A DNA stretch of 53,836 nt from Mycobacterium sp. E3251 (GCF_001666835.1 NZ_LZJF01000007.1:1-53836); one strand, 5' to 3'; shown: positions 25,240 to 35,114, numbered from the stretch's first letter. The notes: generated by a model not told the origin, from the sequence alone. Numbers and translations are program-made.

Positions 25240-26604
25240 CTAGGCGACCGCCGCTGTCTCGGCCTCCCGCACTTCGGTCGCCGCGCGCTCACCGGAGCGG
25301 ATCGCGCCGTCGATCCACCCGCACATGACGGCCGAGCTTTCCGTCCCCGCCCAGTGGATTCGGCCGCAGGGCTCGCGCAGGGTGTAACCGAATTCGGTCA
25401 GCACGCCGGTCGGGGCGTGGCTGATCATCCCCCCGCCGGAGTAGCGCTCGACGGTCCAGTTCTGCTCGTGGTACTCCTGCGGCGTCCTCGCCTTCTCACC
25501 GAACCGGTCCACCAGCTCACCGACGAGCGCCGCTCTGCGCTCGGCCTCGTTGAGCTTGGTCAGCCGCCGCGCCGCGGGCCCTTCGGTGATGACGCACATG
25601 ACGCCGGGGTCACCGGTGTCCGTGCAGGCGTCGATCGTCAGGGTGGCCGGGGATCCCGGTGCGGCCGATTGACCCGACAGCCCGTCGGCGCGCCAGAACG
25701 GCTCGTCGTAGATGATCGACGTCTTGATCACCGCGCCGCTCGGCATCCGATGGTGCAGCATCGCCCGATCCACCGGCAGCAACGGCTCGTAGACGATCGA
25801 GGCGGCGATCGCCAGCGGGATCGCCACAATGACTCGCCGGGCGCGCACCGTCAGGTCGGCGGCGGTCACCGTCACGCCGTCGGAGTCCTGGGCGATTTGC
25901 CGGACCGGTTGCGAAAGGTGCACCGCGTCACCCAATTCGGCCGCGATGGGACCGTAAATCGCGCCCATTCCCCCGACCGGGCGGGCGTCCTGGGAGCCGC
26001 CCTTCCCCGAAATCGCGAACGTCAGCCCGCCCGCGGACGCCGTCTGCAACAACCCCCACAGCAAGGACGTCTCTGACGCAGCCGAGGTGTAGAGGCCGGC
26101 AAAAGCCATGTCCAGCATTTCGCGGGCCTGCTTGGACATGGTGTTCTGCTCGATCCACTCGCCCAGGCTGATGCGGTCCCACTCGTCGGCGTGTTTGGCG
26201 TCCCAAGGCGCCTCGCACGGAAGCGATTTGGCCATTTTCTCGATCGACAGCAAACCGACGCCGAGGTTGGCGACCGCCCATGGGCTCATCGTCCAGGGGA
26301 CGGTGCCGCCGTAGCGGTGCTTCTTGCCGTCGACGATCATCATGGCGTCGCCGTCGTTGTGCTGCTTGTACTCGGAGACGCCGAACTCGTCCATCAGCGC
26401 GTAGATCCGGTCCTGGCCCGGTCCGATCCATGCGCCGCCGCGATCGATCCACGTACCGTCGGGGCGGTACTCGGTGAAGGTGCGGCCGCCGACCCTGTCG
26501 CGCGCCTCCAGCAAGGCCACCGAATGACCCGCCCGCTTCAACCGCAGGGCGGCCGTCAATCCCGCGAATCCCGCTCCGACCACGCAATAGTCGACCTCTG
26601 ACAT
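25240..26604 (-). CDS. Flavin-containing monoamine oxidase family protein
   Basis: The 454-residue product is an FAD-dependent amine oxidase. The Rossmann motif [19 protein letters not shown] is at the N-terminus, followed by [15 protein letters not shown] and [16 protein letters not shown]. The C-terminal FAD-contact region is [20 protein letters not shown] and then AIRSGERAA. It resembles AofH (Rv3170) of M. tuberculosis. Oxidation of amines to aldehydes with release of ammonia and peroxide is the expected chemistry; the substrate is not known. It is divergent from prpD, in the place where M. tuberculosis has the prpR regulator. Confidence 0.92.
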   Translation of the reverse strand: MSEVDYCVVGAGFAGLTAALRLKRAGHSVALLEARDRVGGRTFTEYRPDGTWIDRGGAWIGPGQDRIYALMDEFGVSEYKQHNDGDAMMIVDGKKHRYGGTVPWTMSPWAVANLGVGLLSIEKMAKSLPCEAPWDAKHADEWDRISLGEWIEQNTMSKQAREMLDMAFAGLYTSAASETSLLWGLLQTASAGGLTFAISGKGGSQDARPVGGMGAIYGPIAAELGDAVHLSQPVRQIAQDSDGVTVTAADLTVRARRVIVAIPLAIAASIVYEPLLPVDRAMLHHRMPSGAVIKTSIIYDEPFWRADGLSGQSAAPGSPATLTIDACTDTGDPGVMCVITEGPAARRLTKLNEAERRAALVGELVDRFGEKARTPQEYHEQNWTVERYSGGGMISHAPTGVLTEFGYTLREPCGRIHWAGTESSAVMCGWIDGAIRSGERAATEVREAETAAVA

Positions 26605-26701
26605 GGCTGGCTCCTCAACCTATGCCCCACCCAGCAGCAAATTACACCGCCGGCGGCATCGGCAGGAGCGGGTTCACGCAGATTTCCGCACGCATTATCG
26701 C

Positions 26702-26714
26702 CACCCATAGGGTG
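26702..26714. promoter_or_regulatory. Palindrome and -10 box before prpD
   Basis: CACCC-ATA-GGGTG is a perfect 5-3-5 inverted repeat at 26702-26714. Inside it TAGGGT (26708-26713) can serve as a -10 box, with transcription starting near the GTG at 26722. The site could bind a regulator of prpD. No good -35 box is seen. Confidence 0.4.
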
Positions 26715-26721
26715 CCAATTT

Positions 26722-28230
26722 GTGTTGGTGCATACGGTTCGGACACGGCGCAGCTCCGACGACTTTCCCCGTCCCGAACACCTCGCCGCCAAGATCGCCG
26801 AAGTCGCCGCCGACCTGGTTGCCGTCGAACCGGAAACCGCGGAGATGGTGGCGAACCGGATCATCGACAACGCGGCGGTGAGCGCCGCCGCCGTGCTGCG
26901 CCGGCCCGTCACCGTGGCGCGACAACAGGCGCTGGCCCGTCCCGTGCGCTGCGGGGCCAGGGTTTTCGGCGTCGACGGAACCTATTCGGTCGAGTGGGCG
27001 GCCTGGGCCAACAGCGTCGCGGTGCGCGAACTCGACTTCCACGACACGTTTTTGGCCGCCGAGTACTCCCACCCGGGTGACAACATCCCCCCGCTGGTCG
27101 CTGTCGCCCAGCAGCTGGGCCTGCCCGGCGCCGACCTGATCCGCGGCCTGGCCACCGCCTACGAGATACAGATCGACCTGGCCCGCGGAATCTGCCTGCA
27201 CGAGTACAAGATCGACCATGTCGCGCATCTGGGGCCGTCCGTGGCGGCTGGCATCGGGACCATGCTGCGGTTGGACACCGAGACGATCTACCAGGCGGTC
27301 GGGCAGGCGCTGCACCTGACCACCAGCACCCGCCAATCCCGCAAGGGGCTGATCTCCAGTTGGAAGGCCTTCGCCCCGGCCCACTCCGGCAAGGTCGCGA
27401 TCGAGGCCGTCGATCGGGCGATGCGCGGCGAGGGATCTCCGGCGCCCATCTGGGAGGGCGAGGACGGGGTGATCGCCAGGCTGCTGGGTGGGCCCGAACG
27501 TGAATACCGCGTGCCGCTGCCCGCTCCCGGCGAGCCGAAGCGCGCGATTCTGGACAGCTATACCAAGGAGCACTCGGCCGAATACCAGAGCCAGGCGCCG
27601 ATCGACCTGGCCCGACGGTTACGCGAGCGCATCCGCGACCTCGGTGAGATCGCGAGGGTCGTACTGCACACCAGCCACCACACCCATGTAGTCATCGGAA
27701 CGGGCTCCGGGGATCCGCAGAAGTTCGATCCGGACGCGTCGCGGGAGACGCTCGACCACTCGCTGCCCTACATCTTCGCCGTTGCGCTGCAGGACGGCAG
27801 CTGGCACCACGAACGCTCCTACGCTGCCGAGCGGGCCCACCGGCCCGACACCGTCGAGCTGTGGCACAAGATCTCGACGGTGGAGGATCCGGAATGGACC
27901 CGCCGCTACCACACGACGGATCCCGCCGAGAAGGCGTTCGGGGCACGCGCCGAGGTCACGCTGAAGAGCGGGGAAGTGATCGTCGACGAGCTGGCCGTCG
28001 CCGACGCCCATCCGCTGGGCGCCCGGCCCTTCCGGCGTCCGCAGTACGTGCAGAAGTTCACCGAGCTCGCCGGCGACGTGGTGGAACCGGCCGAGCGGGA
28101 ACGGTTTCTCTCCACCGTGGACGCGCTCGCCGATCTGCGGTCGGGCGATCTCGGCGCGCTCAACGTGACGGTTGATCCGCGGGCGCTCGGGCGGGCGCCG
28201 GTGACGCCGCCGGGACTCTTTCGTGAGTGA
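26722..28230 (+). CDS. prpD: 2-methylcitrate dehydratase
   Basis: The product dehydrates 2-methylcitrate in the methylcitrate cycle, which removes propionyl-CoA from cholesterol and odd-chain fatty acid breakdown. It matches the mycobacterial PrpD sequence along its length: [92 protein letters not shown] and [16 protein letters not shown]. The 502 residues are near the usual length. GTG 26722 fits a leaderless start; GTG 26728 would match the M. tuberculosis N-terminus. In M. tuberculosis prpC follows directly and prpR is divergent; neither is present here. Confidence 0.95.
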   Translation: MLVHTVRTRRSSDDFPRPEHLAAKIAEVAADLVAVEPETAEMVANRIIDNAAVSAAAVLRRPVTVARQQALARPVRCGARVFGVDGTYSVEWAAWANSVAVRELDFHDTFLAAEYSHPGDNIPPLVAVAQQLGLPGADLIRGLATAYEIQIDLARGICLHEYKIDHVAHLGPSVAAGIGTMLRLDTETIYQAVGQALHLTTSTRQSRKGLISSWKAFAPAHSGKVAIEAVDRAMRGEGSPAPIWEGEDGVIARLLGGPEREYRVPLPAPGEPKRAILDSYTKEHSAEYQSQAPIDLARRLRERIRDLGEIARVVLHTSHHTHVVIGTGSGDPQKFDPDASRETLDHSLPYIFAVALQDGSWHHERSYAAERAHRPDTVELWHKISTVEDPEWTRRYHTTDPAEKAFGARAEVTLKSGEVIVDELAVADAHPLGARPFRRPQYVQKFTELAGDVVEPAERERFLSTVDALADLRSGDLGALNVTVDPRALGRAPVTPPGLFRE

Positions 28231-28322
28231 AATCGCTTGTGCACAAACGGTTTTCAGTGTGCGTCCAGCGCGGTAATTTCACGTGGTTCCCGCCCTCGGC
28301 TCACCCGGAAAGCGCGGGCGAG

Positions 28323-28541
28323 CTAGGGGCTGGGGGCGGGCCCGCCGTATTGCCACACCAGGTCGTGGGTGCCCGTCATCGTGGGGTTGCACCACATCGT
28401 CCTGTTGTTGGCATCCTGGGTGGTCGCATGCAGGACCGTGCAGGCATCACCGGGCGCGGGCGCGTCGGCGCGGGCGACGGGCACGGCACTGACGAACGCC
28501 GCCAGCGCTGCGGCCGATATGAGAATTTGAAACCTGGTCAT
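28323..28541 (-). CDS. Small secreted protein with one Cys pair
   Basis: The 72-residue product has a signal peptide (FQILISAAALAAFVSAVPVARA, cleavage near ARADA) and a mature part of about 45 residues with two cysteines (DACTVLHAT, TMWCNPTMTG) likely joined by a disulphide. The ATG has a textbook AGGAGG ribosome-binding site. Many mycobacteria encode such tiny exported proteins of unknown role. It is divergent from the DUF3556 gene. Confidence 0.8.
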   Translation of the reverse strand: MTRFQILISAAALAAFVSAVPVARADAPAPGDACTVLHATTQDANNRTMWCNPTMTGTHDLVWQYGGPAPSP

Positions 28542-28639
28542 GGTGGACGCCTCCTAGGGGCCGCGCCGATCCGGTTTCACGCTATCCGGGGGCGTCGTCG
28601 CAGGCAAAGCCTTCTTGCCGGGCTTGGGTCACGCGCGCC

Positions 28640-28653
28640 TAGAACACGTTCTA
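28640..28653. promoter_or_regulatory. KstR-type operator overlapping the DUF3556 promoter
   Basis: TAGAACACGTTCTA fits the KstR consensus TnnAACnnGTTnnA and the fuller TAGAACnnGTTCTA form. KstR is the TetR repressor of cholesterol catabolism, released by 3-oxo-cholestenoyl-CoA-type inducers. The site overlaps a -10-like TAATCT (28652-28657) that lies seven bases before the ATG at 28665, so binding would block a leaderless promoter. Confidence 0.75.
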
Positions 28654-28664
28654 ATCTGACCACC

Positions 28665-30389
28665 ATGGGATTTCTCAAGCCCGAGCTGCCGCAGCTCGAC
28701 ATGGCCGAGTGGAACAAGGGCACCCGTAGCGAAAAGATCCGCCCGATGGCCAGGCACTGGGCCGAGGTCGGCTTCGGCACGCCGGTCGCGCTGCACCTGT
28801 TCTACGTCGTCAAAATCCTGCTCTACATCCTCTTCGCGTGGCTGTTCGCCTCGGCCACCAGGGGCCTGGGTGGGTTCACCCACGTCGCGTCGTGGTGGTC
28901 GGAGCCGATCGTCTTCGAGAAGGTCGTGCTCTACACGATGCTGTTCGAAGTGATCGGGCTCGGTTGCGGCTTCGGGCCGCTGAACAACCGGTTCTTCCCG
29001 CCGATGGGCTCGATCCTGTACTGGATGCGGTTCGGCACCATCCGACTGCCACCCTGGCCGGACCGGGTCCCGCTTACCGCGGGCACTAAGCGCAAGCCGA
29101 TTGATGTCGCGCTGTACGCGCTGTTCCTGCTGGTGACTTTCGCGGCGCTGTTCGCCGACGGTACCGGACCGATGCCCGAGTTGGGCACCACGATCGGGCT
29201 GCTGCCCGTCTGGAAGATCGTCCTCATCCTGCTGCTGCTCGGCGTGCTCGGGCTGCGCGACAAGGTGATCTTCCTGGCCGCCCGCGGCGAGGTGTACGCG
29301 ACGATGGCGGTCACCTTCCTCTTCGGTGCGCCCGACATGATCATCGGGTCCAAGGTGGTGTTCCTGGTCATCTGGATGGGCGCCGCGACGTCGAAGCTCA
29401 ACAAGCACTTCCCGTTCGTGATCTCCACGATGATGTCCAACAACCCGCTGGTGCGGCCCCGGTGGCTGAAGCGGCAGTTCTTCGAGAAGTTCCCGGACGA
29501 TCTGCGGCCCGGGCGGTTGTCGCGGTGGGTGGCGCACCTCAGCACGGCGATCGAAATGCTGGTGCCGCTGCCGCTGTTCTTCTGCCACGGCGGCTGGCCC
29601 ATCACGGTTGCCGCCATAGTCATGGTCTGTTTCCACCTGGGCATCCTGGTGTCGATCCCCATGGGCGTCCCGCTGGAGTGGAACGTCTTCATGATCTTCG
29701 GGGTGCTGTCGTTGTTCGTCGCGCACGCCCGCCTCGGTCTGCGCGACCTGAGGCACCCCGTGGTGGTGGCGATCTTGTTCGTCGTCATCGCAGGAATCGT
29801 CCTGCTGGGCAACATGTTTCCGCGCAAGATCTCGTTCCTGCCGGGGATGCGGTATTACGCCGGCAACTGGGACACCACGCTGTGGTGCATCAAGCCCTCG
29901 GCCACCGACAAGATCACCCGCGGCATCGTGGCGATCGCGAGCATGCCGCAGGCCCAGCTGGAGCGGTTCTACGGCAGCCCGGAGGCCGCGCAAATCCCGC
30001 TCTATATGGGATATGCCTTCCGCGGGTTCAACACTCACGGCCGTGCCTTGTTCACGCTCGCGCACCGCGCGATGGCGGGCCAGAACGAGGACGACTACGT
30101 CCTGACCGACGGCGAGCGCATCTGCAGCACCGCCATCGGCTGGAATTTCGGCGACGGCCACATGCACAACGAACAGCTGATCGCCGCCCTGCAGGAGCGC
30201 TGCCACTTCGCGCCGGGCGAGGTGCGAGTGGTCCTGCTCGACGCGCAGCCCATCCACAAGCAGACCCAGGCCTATCGGCTGGTGGACGCGGCGACGGGCG
30301 AGTTCGAGCGCGGCATCGTCCGGGTCGCCGACATGGTGACCCGGCAACCGTGGGCCGACGACGTCCCCGTCGAGGTGCTGTCGGGATAG
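28665..30389 (+). CDS. DUF3556 transmembrane protein
   Basis: The 574-residue product is a large membrane protein with about eight to ten spans (LHLFYVVKILLYILFAWLFA, LYALFLLVTFAALFADG, IVLILLLLGVLGL, AIEMLVPLPLFFCHGGWPI, AAIVMVCFHLGILVSIPMGV, VVVAILFVVIAGIVLLG). A C-terminal soluble part of about 170 residues contains a conserved-looking GWNFGDGHMHNEQLIAALQE. It matches the actinobacterial DUF3556 family as I recall it. ATG 28665 is chosen because a KstR-type operator and a -10 box lie just upstream; the frame is open further upstream without Shine-Dalgarno support. Regulation by KstR would tie it to steroid or lipid metabolism. Confidence 0.87.
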   Translation: MGFLKPELPQLDMAEWNKGTRSEKIRPMARHWAEVGFGTPVALHLFYVVKILLYILFAWLFASATRGLGGFTHVASWWSEPIVFEKVVLYTMLFEVIGLGCGFGPLNNRFFPPMGSILYWMRFGTIRLPPWPDRVPLTAGTKRKPIDVALYALFLLVTFAALFADGTGPMPELGTTIGLLPVWKIVLILLLLGVLGLRDKVIFLAARGEVYATMAVTFLFGAPDMIIGSKVVFLVIWMGAATSKLNKHFPFVISTMMSNNPLVRPRWLKRQFFEKFPDDLRPGRLSRWVAHLSTAIEMLVPLPLFFCHGGWPITVAAIVMVCFHLGILVSIPMGVPLEWNVFMIFGVLSLFVAHARLGLRDLRHPVVVAILFVVIAGIVLLGNMFPRKISFLPGMRYYAGNWDTTLWCIKPSATDKITRGIVAIASMPQAQLERFYGSPEAAQIPLYMGYAFRGFNTHGRALFTLAHRAMAGQNEDDYVLTDGERICSTAIGWNFGDGHMHNEQLIAALQERCHFAPGEVRVVLLDAQPIHKQTQAYRLVDAATGEFERGIVRVADMVTRQPWADDVPVEVLSG

Positions 30390-30392
30390 GTT

Positions 30393-30452
30393 CGCGAGCG
30401 TAACCGCACTGCGAAATAACCGCGTGAAAAGCGCGGTGCGGTTACGCTCGCG
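30393..30452. terminator. Large nested hairpin between convergent genes
   Basis: CGCGAGCGTAACCGCAC (30393-30409) is the exact inverted complement of 30436-30452. A second hairpin (ACCGCG at 30419-30424 with CGCGGT at 30432-30437) competes inside the loop. The element fills the 68-base gap between the DUF3556 and metE stops and should terminate both transcripts. Its form suggests a dispersed palindromic element. Confidence 0.7.
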
Positions 30453-30457
30453 GAACG

Positions 30458-32728
30458 CTAAGCCCCCGCCCGCACCTCCCGCGCGGCGGCGACCATGTTC
30501 TTCAGCGACGCGGTGACTTCGTCGGAGTTGCGCGTCTTCAGCCCGCAGTCGGGGTTGACCCAGAGCCGTTCCGCCGGAACGGCTCTCAGCGCCGCGCGCA
30601 AGGACTCAGCCATCTCGGCGGTGCTCGGCACCCGCGGCGAGTGGATGTCGTAGACGCCGGGGCCGACGCTGTTGGAGAAGCCGATCGAGTTGAGGTCGTC
30701 CAGCACCTCCATGTGTGAACGTGCCGCCTCGATCGACGTCACGTCGGCGTCCAGGTCGGCGATCGCCCCGATCACCTCACCGAACTCCGAGTAGCACAGG
30801 TGCGTGTGGATCTGCGTGGCGTCGGCGACGCCGGAGGTGGCCAGCCGGAAAGACCCTACGGCCCAACGCAAGTAGTCCTCCTGATCGGCGCGGCGCAGCG
30901 GCAGCAGCTCGCGCAGCGCCGGCTCGTCGACCTGGATGACCGCGATGCCGGCCGACTCCAGGTCCACGGTCTCGTCCCGGATGGCCAGCGCAACCTGGTT
31001 GGCGGTGTCGGCCAGCGGCTGATCGTCGCGGACGAACGACCACGCGAGGATGGTGACCGGGCCGGTCAGCATGCCCTTCACCGGCTTGTCGGTCAACGAC
31101 TGCGCGTACTTGATCCACTCGACGGTCATCGGGTGGGTGCGAATCACGTCGCCGTACAGGATCGGCGGCCGCACGCAGCGGCTGCCGTACGACTGCACCC
31201 ACCCGTTCTGCGTGGCGAAAAAGCCCTCCAGCTGCTCGGCGAAGTACTGCACCATGTCGTTGCGCTCCGGCTCGCCGTGCACCAGCACGTCGAGCCCGAG
31301 TTCCTCCTGCAGCTTGATCACGTCGGCGATTTCCTTCTTCATCCGCTTCTCGTATTCCGCCTGGTCGATCTCGCCGGAGCGCAGCGCGGCGCGCGCCTTG
31401 CGGATCGCGGAGGTCTGCGGGTAGGAGCCGATGGTCGTGGTCGGCAGCGGCGGCAGGTGCAGCCGCTCGTCCTGGCTGGCCCGGCGCCCCGCGGCGTCGC
31501 CACGGTGGGTGCCCGACGCGACGATCGAGTCGATGCGTTCGCGTAGCCGGTCGTTGTGCAGCCGCGGATCGCTCGTGCGGGAGGCCACCGCGGCATTGGA
31601 CGCCGCGATCGCATCGGCGACGGCATCGCGTCCGTCGCGCAGTGCGCGCGCGAGCGTCACCACCTCGGCGACCTTCTCCTGGCCGAACGCCAGCCAGCTG
31701 CGCAGCGCGTCGTCCAGATCGGTTTCCGGTTCCAGTGAGTACGGCACGTGCATCGTCGAGCAGGAGGTCGAGACCGCCACTCTCGCAGCGCAATCCCGCA
31801 GCTTAGCCAACTTGACGAGCGCCGCCTCCAGGTCGGTGCGCCAGACGTTGCGCCCGTCGACGACTCCGGCCACCAGGGTCTTGCCGGCCAATTCCGGTAT
31901 GCCCGCCACCGCCGTGTCGGGGCCGTACACCAGGTCGACGCCGATCGCCTCGACGGGGGTGCGGGCCAGCCCGGCCAGGGCGGCGCCGGGGTCGCCGAAA
32001 TAGGTGGCGACGTAGATGGCGGGGCGGTTGCCAGCCTTGCCCAGCGCGCTGTACGTGGCCTCGGCCAGGGCCGGAGCATCGGCGGAGATGTCGGTCACCA
32101 ACGCGGGCTCGTCGAATTGCACCCACTGCGCACCGTTGTCGACGAGCAAGGACAACAACTCCGAGTAGATCGGCATCAACTCCTGTAGCCGCTCGATCGG
32201 AGCATTACCGCCGTTGACCGCCTTGCTCAACAGCAGGAAGGTGATCGGTCCGATGACGACCGGGCGGGCGGGAATCCCTTGCCCGAGAGCTTCTTTCAGC
32301 TCGGAGAGCACCTTGTCGGGGTTGAGCGAGAACGTGGTCGCGGGCTCTATCTCGGGAACCAGGTAGTGGTAGTTGGTGTCGAACCACTTGGTCATCTCCA
32401 GCGGCGCGACGTCGGAGTTGCCGCGCGCGGCGGCGAAGTAGCGGTCCAGATCGTCGGATGCCTGCGCGGCCCGGGACGGCAGGGCGCCCAGCATCACCGC
32501 CGTGTCCAGCATCTGGTCGTAATAGGAGAAGGTGTTCACCGGTATCGAGTCCAGGCCGGCGGCGGCGAGGCCGGCCCACATGTCTCGGCGCAGCGTGGCG
32601 GCAACGGATTCCAGCTCCGATCGGCTGGTGCGCCCGGCCCAGTAGCCCTCGGTGGCGCGCTTGAGTTCGCGTTTTGGCCCGATACGGGGGGAGCCGGTGA
32701 CGGTGGCGGTGAATGGTTGAGCGGTCAC
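30458..32728 (-). CDS. metE: Cobalamin-independent methionine synthase
   Basis: The product transfers the methyl group of 5-methyltetrahydropteroyl-triglutamate to homocysteine without vitamin B12. The 756-residue length is full. The N-terminal half begins [20 protein letters not shown] (here [20 protein letters not shown]); the catalytic half begins [20 protein letters not shown]. Zinc ligands are seen in [10 protein letters not shown] (His and Cys, with Glu nearby) and [10 protein letters not shown] (Cys). The start is GTG 32728. A cobalamin riboswitch lies upstream on the same strand, so the gene is expected to be switched off when B12 is available and MetH can take over. Confidence 0.97.
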   Translation of the reverse strand: MTAQPFTATVTGSPRIGPKRELKRATEGYWAGRTSRSELESVAATLRRDMWAGLAAAGLDSIPVNTFSYYDQMLDTAVMLGALPSRAAQASDDLDRYFAAARGNSDVAPLEMTKWFDTNYHYLVPEIEPATTFSLNPDKVLSELKEALGQGIPARPVVIGPITFLLLSKAVNGGNAPIERLQELMPIYSELLSLLVDNGAQWVQFDEPALVTDISADAPALAEATYSALGKAGNRPAIYVATYFGDPGAALAGLARTPVEAIGVDLVYGPDTAVAGIPELAGKTLVAGVVDGRNVWRTDLEAALVKLAKLRDCAARVAVSTSCSTMHVPYSLEPETDLDDALRSWLAFGQEKVAEVVTLARALRDGRDAVADAIAASNAAVASRTSDPRLHNDRLRERIDSIVASGTHRGDAAGRRASQDERLHLPPLPTTTIGSYPQTSAIRKARAALRSGEIDQAEYEKRMKKEIADVIKLQEELGLDVLVHGEPERNDMVQYFAEQLEGFFATQNGWVQSYGSRCVRPPILYGDVIRTHPMTVEWIKYAQSLTDKPVKGMLTGPVTILAWSFVRDDQPLADTANQVALAIRDETVDLESAGIAVIQVDEPALRELLPLRRADQEDYLRWAVGSFRLATSGVADATQIHTHLCYSEFGEVIGAIADLDADVTSIEAARSHMEVLDDLNSIGFSNSVGPGVYDIHSPRVPSTAEMAESLRAALRAVPAERLWVNPDCGLKTRNSDEVTASLKNMVAAAREVRAGA

Positions 32729-32877
32729 GGTCTGGTCCTATCAATCAGCGGGGTGGTCACCGCCGGAGGACGCGCAGCCGATCCGTTGCGGTGTGCACCT
32801 TGCGCACAACAGCAACGTATTCAGCCAAACGCCCATTCCACGAGGCGATGAGCCGCCGGACGCGGCGCGCCCGGCAC

Positions 32878-33055
32878 AGCTGGCAGGTCTTCGGACTCGC
32901 AGGCGCGCACCGGGTGGTGCTCCTACTGACCGTCGCTTCCCAGTCTTGCGACCAGTGCTTGTGTGACGGCGGTCGTTCCTGCATACCGCTGCGGGACAGT
33001 CCCGGGCTCTCACCGGGTTCCCTCTCGCGGGGCGCTACTAACGTGCCTCGCTCGA
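32878..33055 (-). ncRNA. Cobalamin riboswitch upstream of metE
   Basis: Reading the minus strand, the stretch shows the layout of a B12 aptamer: GAGGCACGTTAGTAGCG at the 5' side, GGGAACCCGGTGAGAGCCCG and GGGACTGTCCCGCAGCGGTA in the core, then AAGACTGGGAAGCGACGGTC, and AGTCCGAAGACCTGCCA at the 3' end. About 150 bases separate it from the metE GTG. They contain a GTTGC/GCAAC stem with nearby GTGCGC-type pairing that could form the expression platform. A riboswitch at this place is known in M. tuberculosis. Binding of adenosylcobalamin should repress metE. Confidence 0.92.
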
Positions 33056-33122
33056 TGCCGAAGCCGCGTGGTGCGGCGACGGCAGACCAGCTGCGTAGCG
33101 GAGCTTACGCCCGTCGTGCCGG

Positions 33123-33764
33123 TCAGCTCGCCAGCGCCTCGGCGATCGGCACCTCGCCGTTGTTGAAATCGATCGTTCGGCCGACGGTCGAGTCGTCCGC
33201 CAGTGCGGCCGCCGCCACGAGGGCGACGTCGGCCCGCGACACTTCACCCTTGCCCCGGCCGAGGGTGATGCGCCCGGTGGGCGGTTCGAGGGTGAGCCGG
33301 CCCGGTCCCAGCACGGTCCAGTCCAGGCCGCTCGCGCGCAGGTGGGCGTCGGCCGCCGCCTTGGCTTCCGCGTAGGCGAAGAATGAATCACCTTGCGGCA
33401 CACCGTGATCAGGTCCCGCGCCGAAGTAGGAGACCATGACGAATCGCTTGAGACCTTCGCGTTCGGCGGCATCGATCACCCGGATGGCGGCGTCGCGGTC
33501 GACGGCATAGGTGCGGGCCGGGTCGCCGCCGCCGGCTCCCGCCGAGAAGACGACCGCGTCATGGCCGGCCAGCAGGCGGGCCAGGGCGTCGGTGTCGAGC
33601 TGTTCGATGTCGGCCACCACCGGCTTGGCCCCGGTGGCCGCGACGTCGTCGGAGTGGTCGGGATTGCGGAACACCGAACTCACCTCGTCGCCGCGTTCGG
33701 TGAGGATGCGGGCCAGTTGCAGCGCGACCTTGCCGTGGCCGCCGATGACGATGATCCGTGCCAT
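33123..33764 (-). CDS. NAD(P)H-binding atypical SDR (NmrA-like)
   Basis: The 213-residue product has the nucleotide motif IIVIGGHGKVALQLARIL at the N-terminus, a VFSAGAGGG strand, RFVMVSYFGAG and the late LDWTVLGPGRLTLEPPTG, a pattern of NAD(P)H-binding proteins of the YwnB/NmrA-like class. The classical YxxxK catalytic pair is not evident (FFAYAEAKAAAD has Y and K three apart and may substitute). It may be a redox sensor or a reductase. It sits upstream of the riboswitch and metE on the same strand, with its own stop 68 bases before the aptamer. Confidence 0.82.
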   Translation of the reverse strand: MARIIVIGGHGKVALQLARILTERGDEVSSVFRNPDHSDDVAATGAKPVVADIEQLDTDALARLLAGHDAVVFSAGAGGGDPARTYAVDRDAAIRVIDAAEREGLKRFVMVSYFGAGPDHGVPQGDSFFAYAEAKAAADAHLRASGLDWTVLGPGRLTLEPPTGRITLGRGKGEVSRADVALVAAAALADDSTVGRTIDFNNGEVPIAEALAS

Positions 33765-33925
33765 GCACCCGACGGTAGCTTCCGCGAGGATCGCCCGCGC
33801 TCAGGCTGCGGTCGGTGGCTCGCAGTCCCTCGATCACGAGTTCGCCGGCTGACAACGACCCGATGAACCGCTGGCCGTGCTCGGCCGTACATGCAGAGGA
33901 GCGTTTTGTTGACCGAGAGGGAACG

Positions 33926-34918
33926 ATGGGGCGGGTAGCTTCCGATGGCGACGGATTGACCACCTTTCGCACCCGGTCACCCGAGCACGCGATCCATCTG
34001 TGTGAATCGGCGTTCCATCCCCACAAACTTCGCCTGCTCGGTCCGTCGAAGGATTTCGGCTTCACTCAACGACTCGTGCAGGCCGGATCGATCACGCTGG
34101 CCGACCTCACTTACGACACCGACGTGTCGCTCGGTTTCGCGGAGGGCCGCGACAGCTACTACGTACACATTCCGATTCAGGGCTGGCTCGAGTCGCAACA
34201 ACTCGGGCAGGAGCTGGTGTCTTCTCCGACCACCGCGTCGATATACCGCCCCAATGCCGACATGGCGGTGACCCGATGGCCCGGCGGCAGTCGTCATCTG
34301 GGGGTCAATATTGATCGACTGGTTGTCGACACTGCGCTTGAGACCCTCCTGGGCCGCCGGCCGGAGGCCGCCGTCGCATTCGACCCGACGTTGCCGCTCA
34401 CGGACGGCCCCACCAGGAGTTGGGTGAGTCAGCTTTTCTGGATCAACCGAGAACTGGGCCGCGTCGACAACCCTTTGCGACACTGGGCCGTTCTAGACCG
34501 ACTGGCGGAGAGCCTGGTCTACGGATTGCTCTTGGTAGCGAACCATCCCCATCGCGAGGAGCTGGCGTCCGCGGTGCGGCCGGCCAGACCGGCAGCTGTG
34601 CGCGAAGCGATGGACATCATCGAAAGAGCGCCGCAGTCGCCGTTGTCAACTGCGGCGCTGGCGCGACAATGCAACGTCAGCGTGCGGGCACTGCAGGAAG
34701 GCTTCCAGCGGAGCCTCGGGATGTCGCCGATGGGTTACGTTCGTGCGGTCAGGCTGCGCCGCGCGCACGCCGATCTGCGTGCGGCGCATTCGTCGCAAAC
34801 CACCGTCGCGGCCATCGCCCAGCGTTGGGGGCTGGGCCACCTCGGTCGGTTCGCCGCGGCCTACCAAGCCACGTTTGGCGAGACGCCGGTCCAAACCCTT
34901 CGCGCTAGCGCCGACTGA
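33926..34918 (+). CDS. AraC family transcriptional regulator
   Basis: The 330-residue product has an AraC-binding-like sensor domain (residues about 20-190, with LADLTYDTDVSLGF and YYVHIPIQGWLESQQ) and a C-terminal double helix-turn-helix (LARQCNVSVRALQEGFQRSL, VAAIAQRWGLGHLGRFAAAY). The ATG at 33926 follows GAGAGG with five-base spacing. It precedes the GMC oxidoreductase and P450 genes on the same strand, with a 196-base gap that contains three consecutive palindromes, and is the likely activator of that pair. Confidence 0.9.
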   Translation: MGRVASDGDGLTTFRTRSPEHAIHLCESAFHPHKLRLLGPSKDFGFTQRLVQAGSITLADLTYDTDVSLGFAEGRDSYYVHIPIQGWLESQQLGQELVSSPTTASIYRPNADMAVTRWPGGSRHLGVNIDRLVVDTALETLLGRRPEAAVAFDPTLPLTDGPTRSWVSQLFWINRELGRVDNPLRHWAVLDRLAESLVYGLLLVANHPHREELASAVRPARPAAVREAMDIIERAPQSPLSTAALARQCNVSVRALQEGFQRSLGMSPMGYVRAVRLRRAHADLRAAHSSQTTVAAIAQRWGLGHLGRFAAAYQATFGETPVQTLRASAD

Positions 34919-35045
34919 CGCGGCCTCGCGGGGCGGGGCCGGTCGCGTTCGGCGGTCCCGGCCGGCATATCCGGAAAACGCGGAGCGGTAGCCGGCCACC
35001 GCGCCTGTCCGCGCCGGACATCGCCAGTGATCACGCCGCCGGTGT

Positions 35046-35090
35046 AGCCATGAAACATGGCTGGAACCAACCGGTTTCGACGAACGTCGA
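35046..35090. promoter_or_regulatory. Three consecutive palindromes before the GMC-P450 operon
   Basis: AGCCATG-AAA-CATGGCT (35046-35062) and TCGACG-AA-CGTCGA (35077-35090) are perfect. Between them GGAACC-AACC-GGTTTC (about 35063-35078) is an imperfect one. They fill the space 25-70 bases before the ATG at 35115. The array looks like an operator region for the adjacent AraC protein or another regulator. Confidence 0.5.
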
Positions 35091-35114
35091 TGACCGCCCC
35101 GCCAGGTTGAGGAG

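Noticed and set aside
28227..28664. A 5' extension of the DUF3556 gene
   Set aside because: It would run through the small secreted protein gene and the KstR-type operator; ATG 28665 has a -10 box at leaderless spacing.
28629..30347. A 572-codon open frame on the minus strand
   Set aside because: It lies antisense to the DUF3556 membrane protein, and its product is an unnatural His/Gln/Asp-rich chain.
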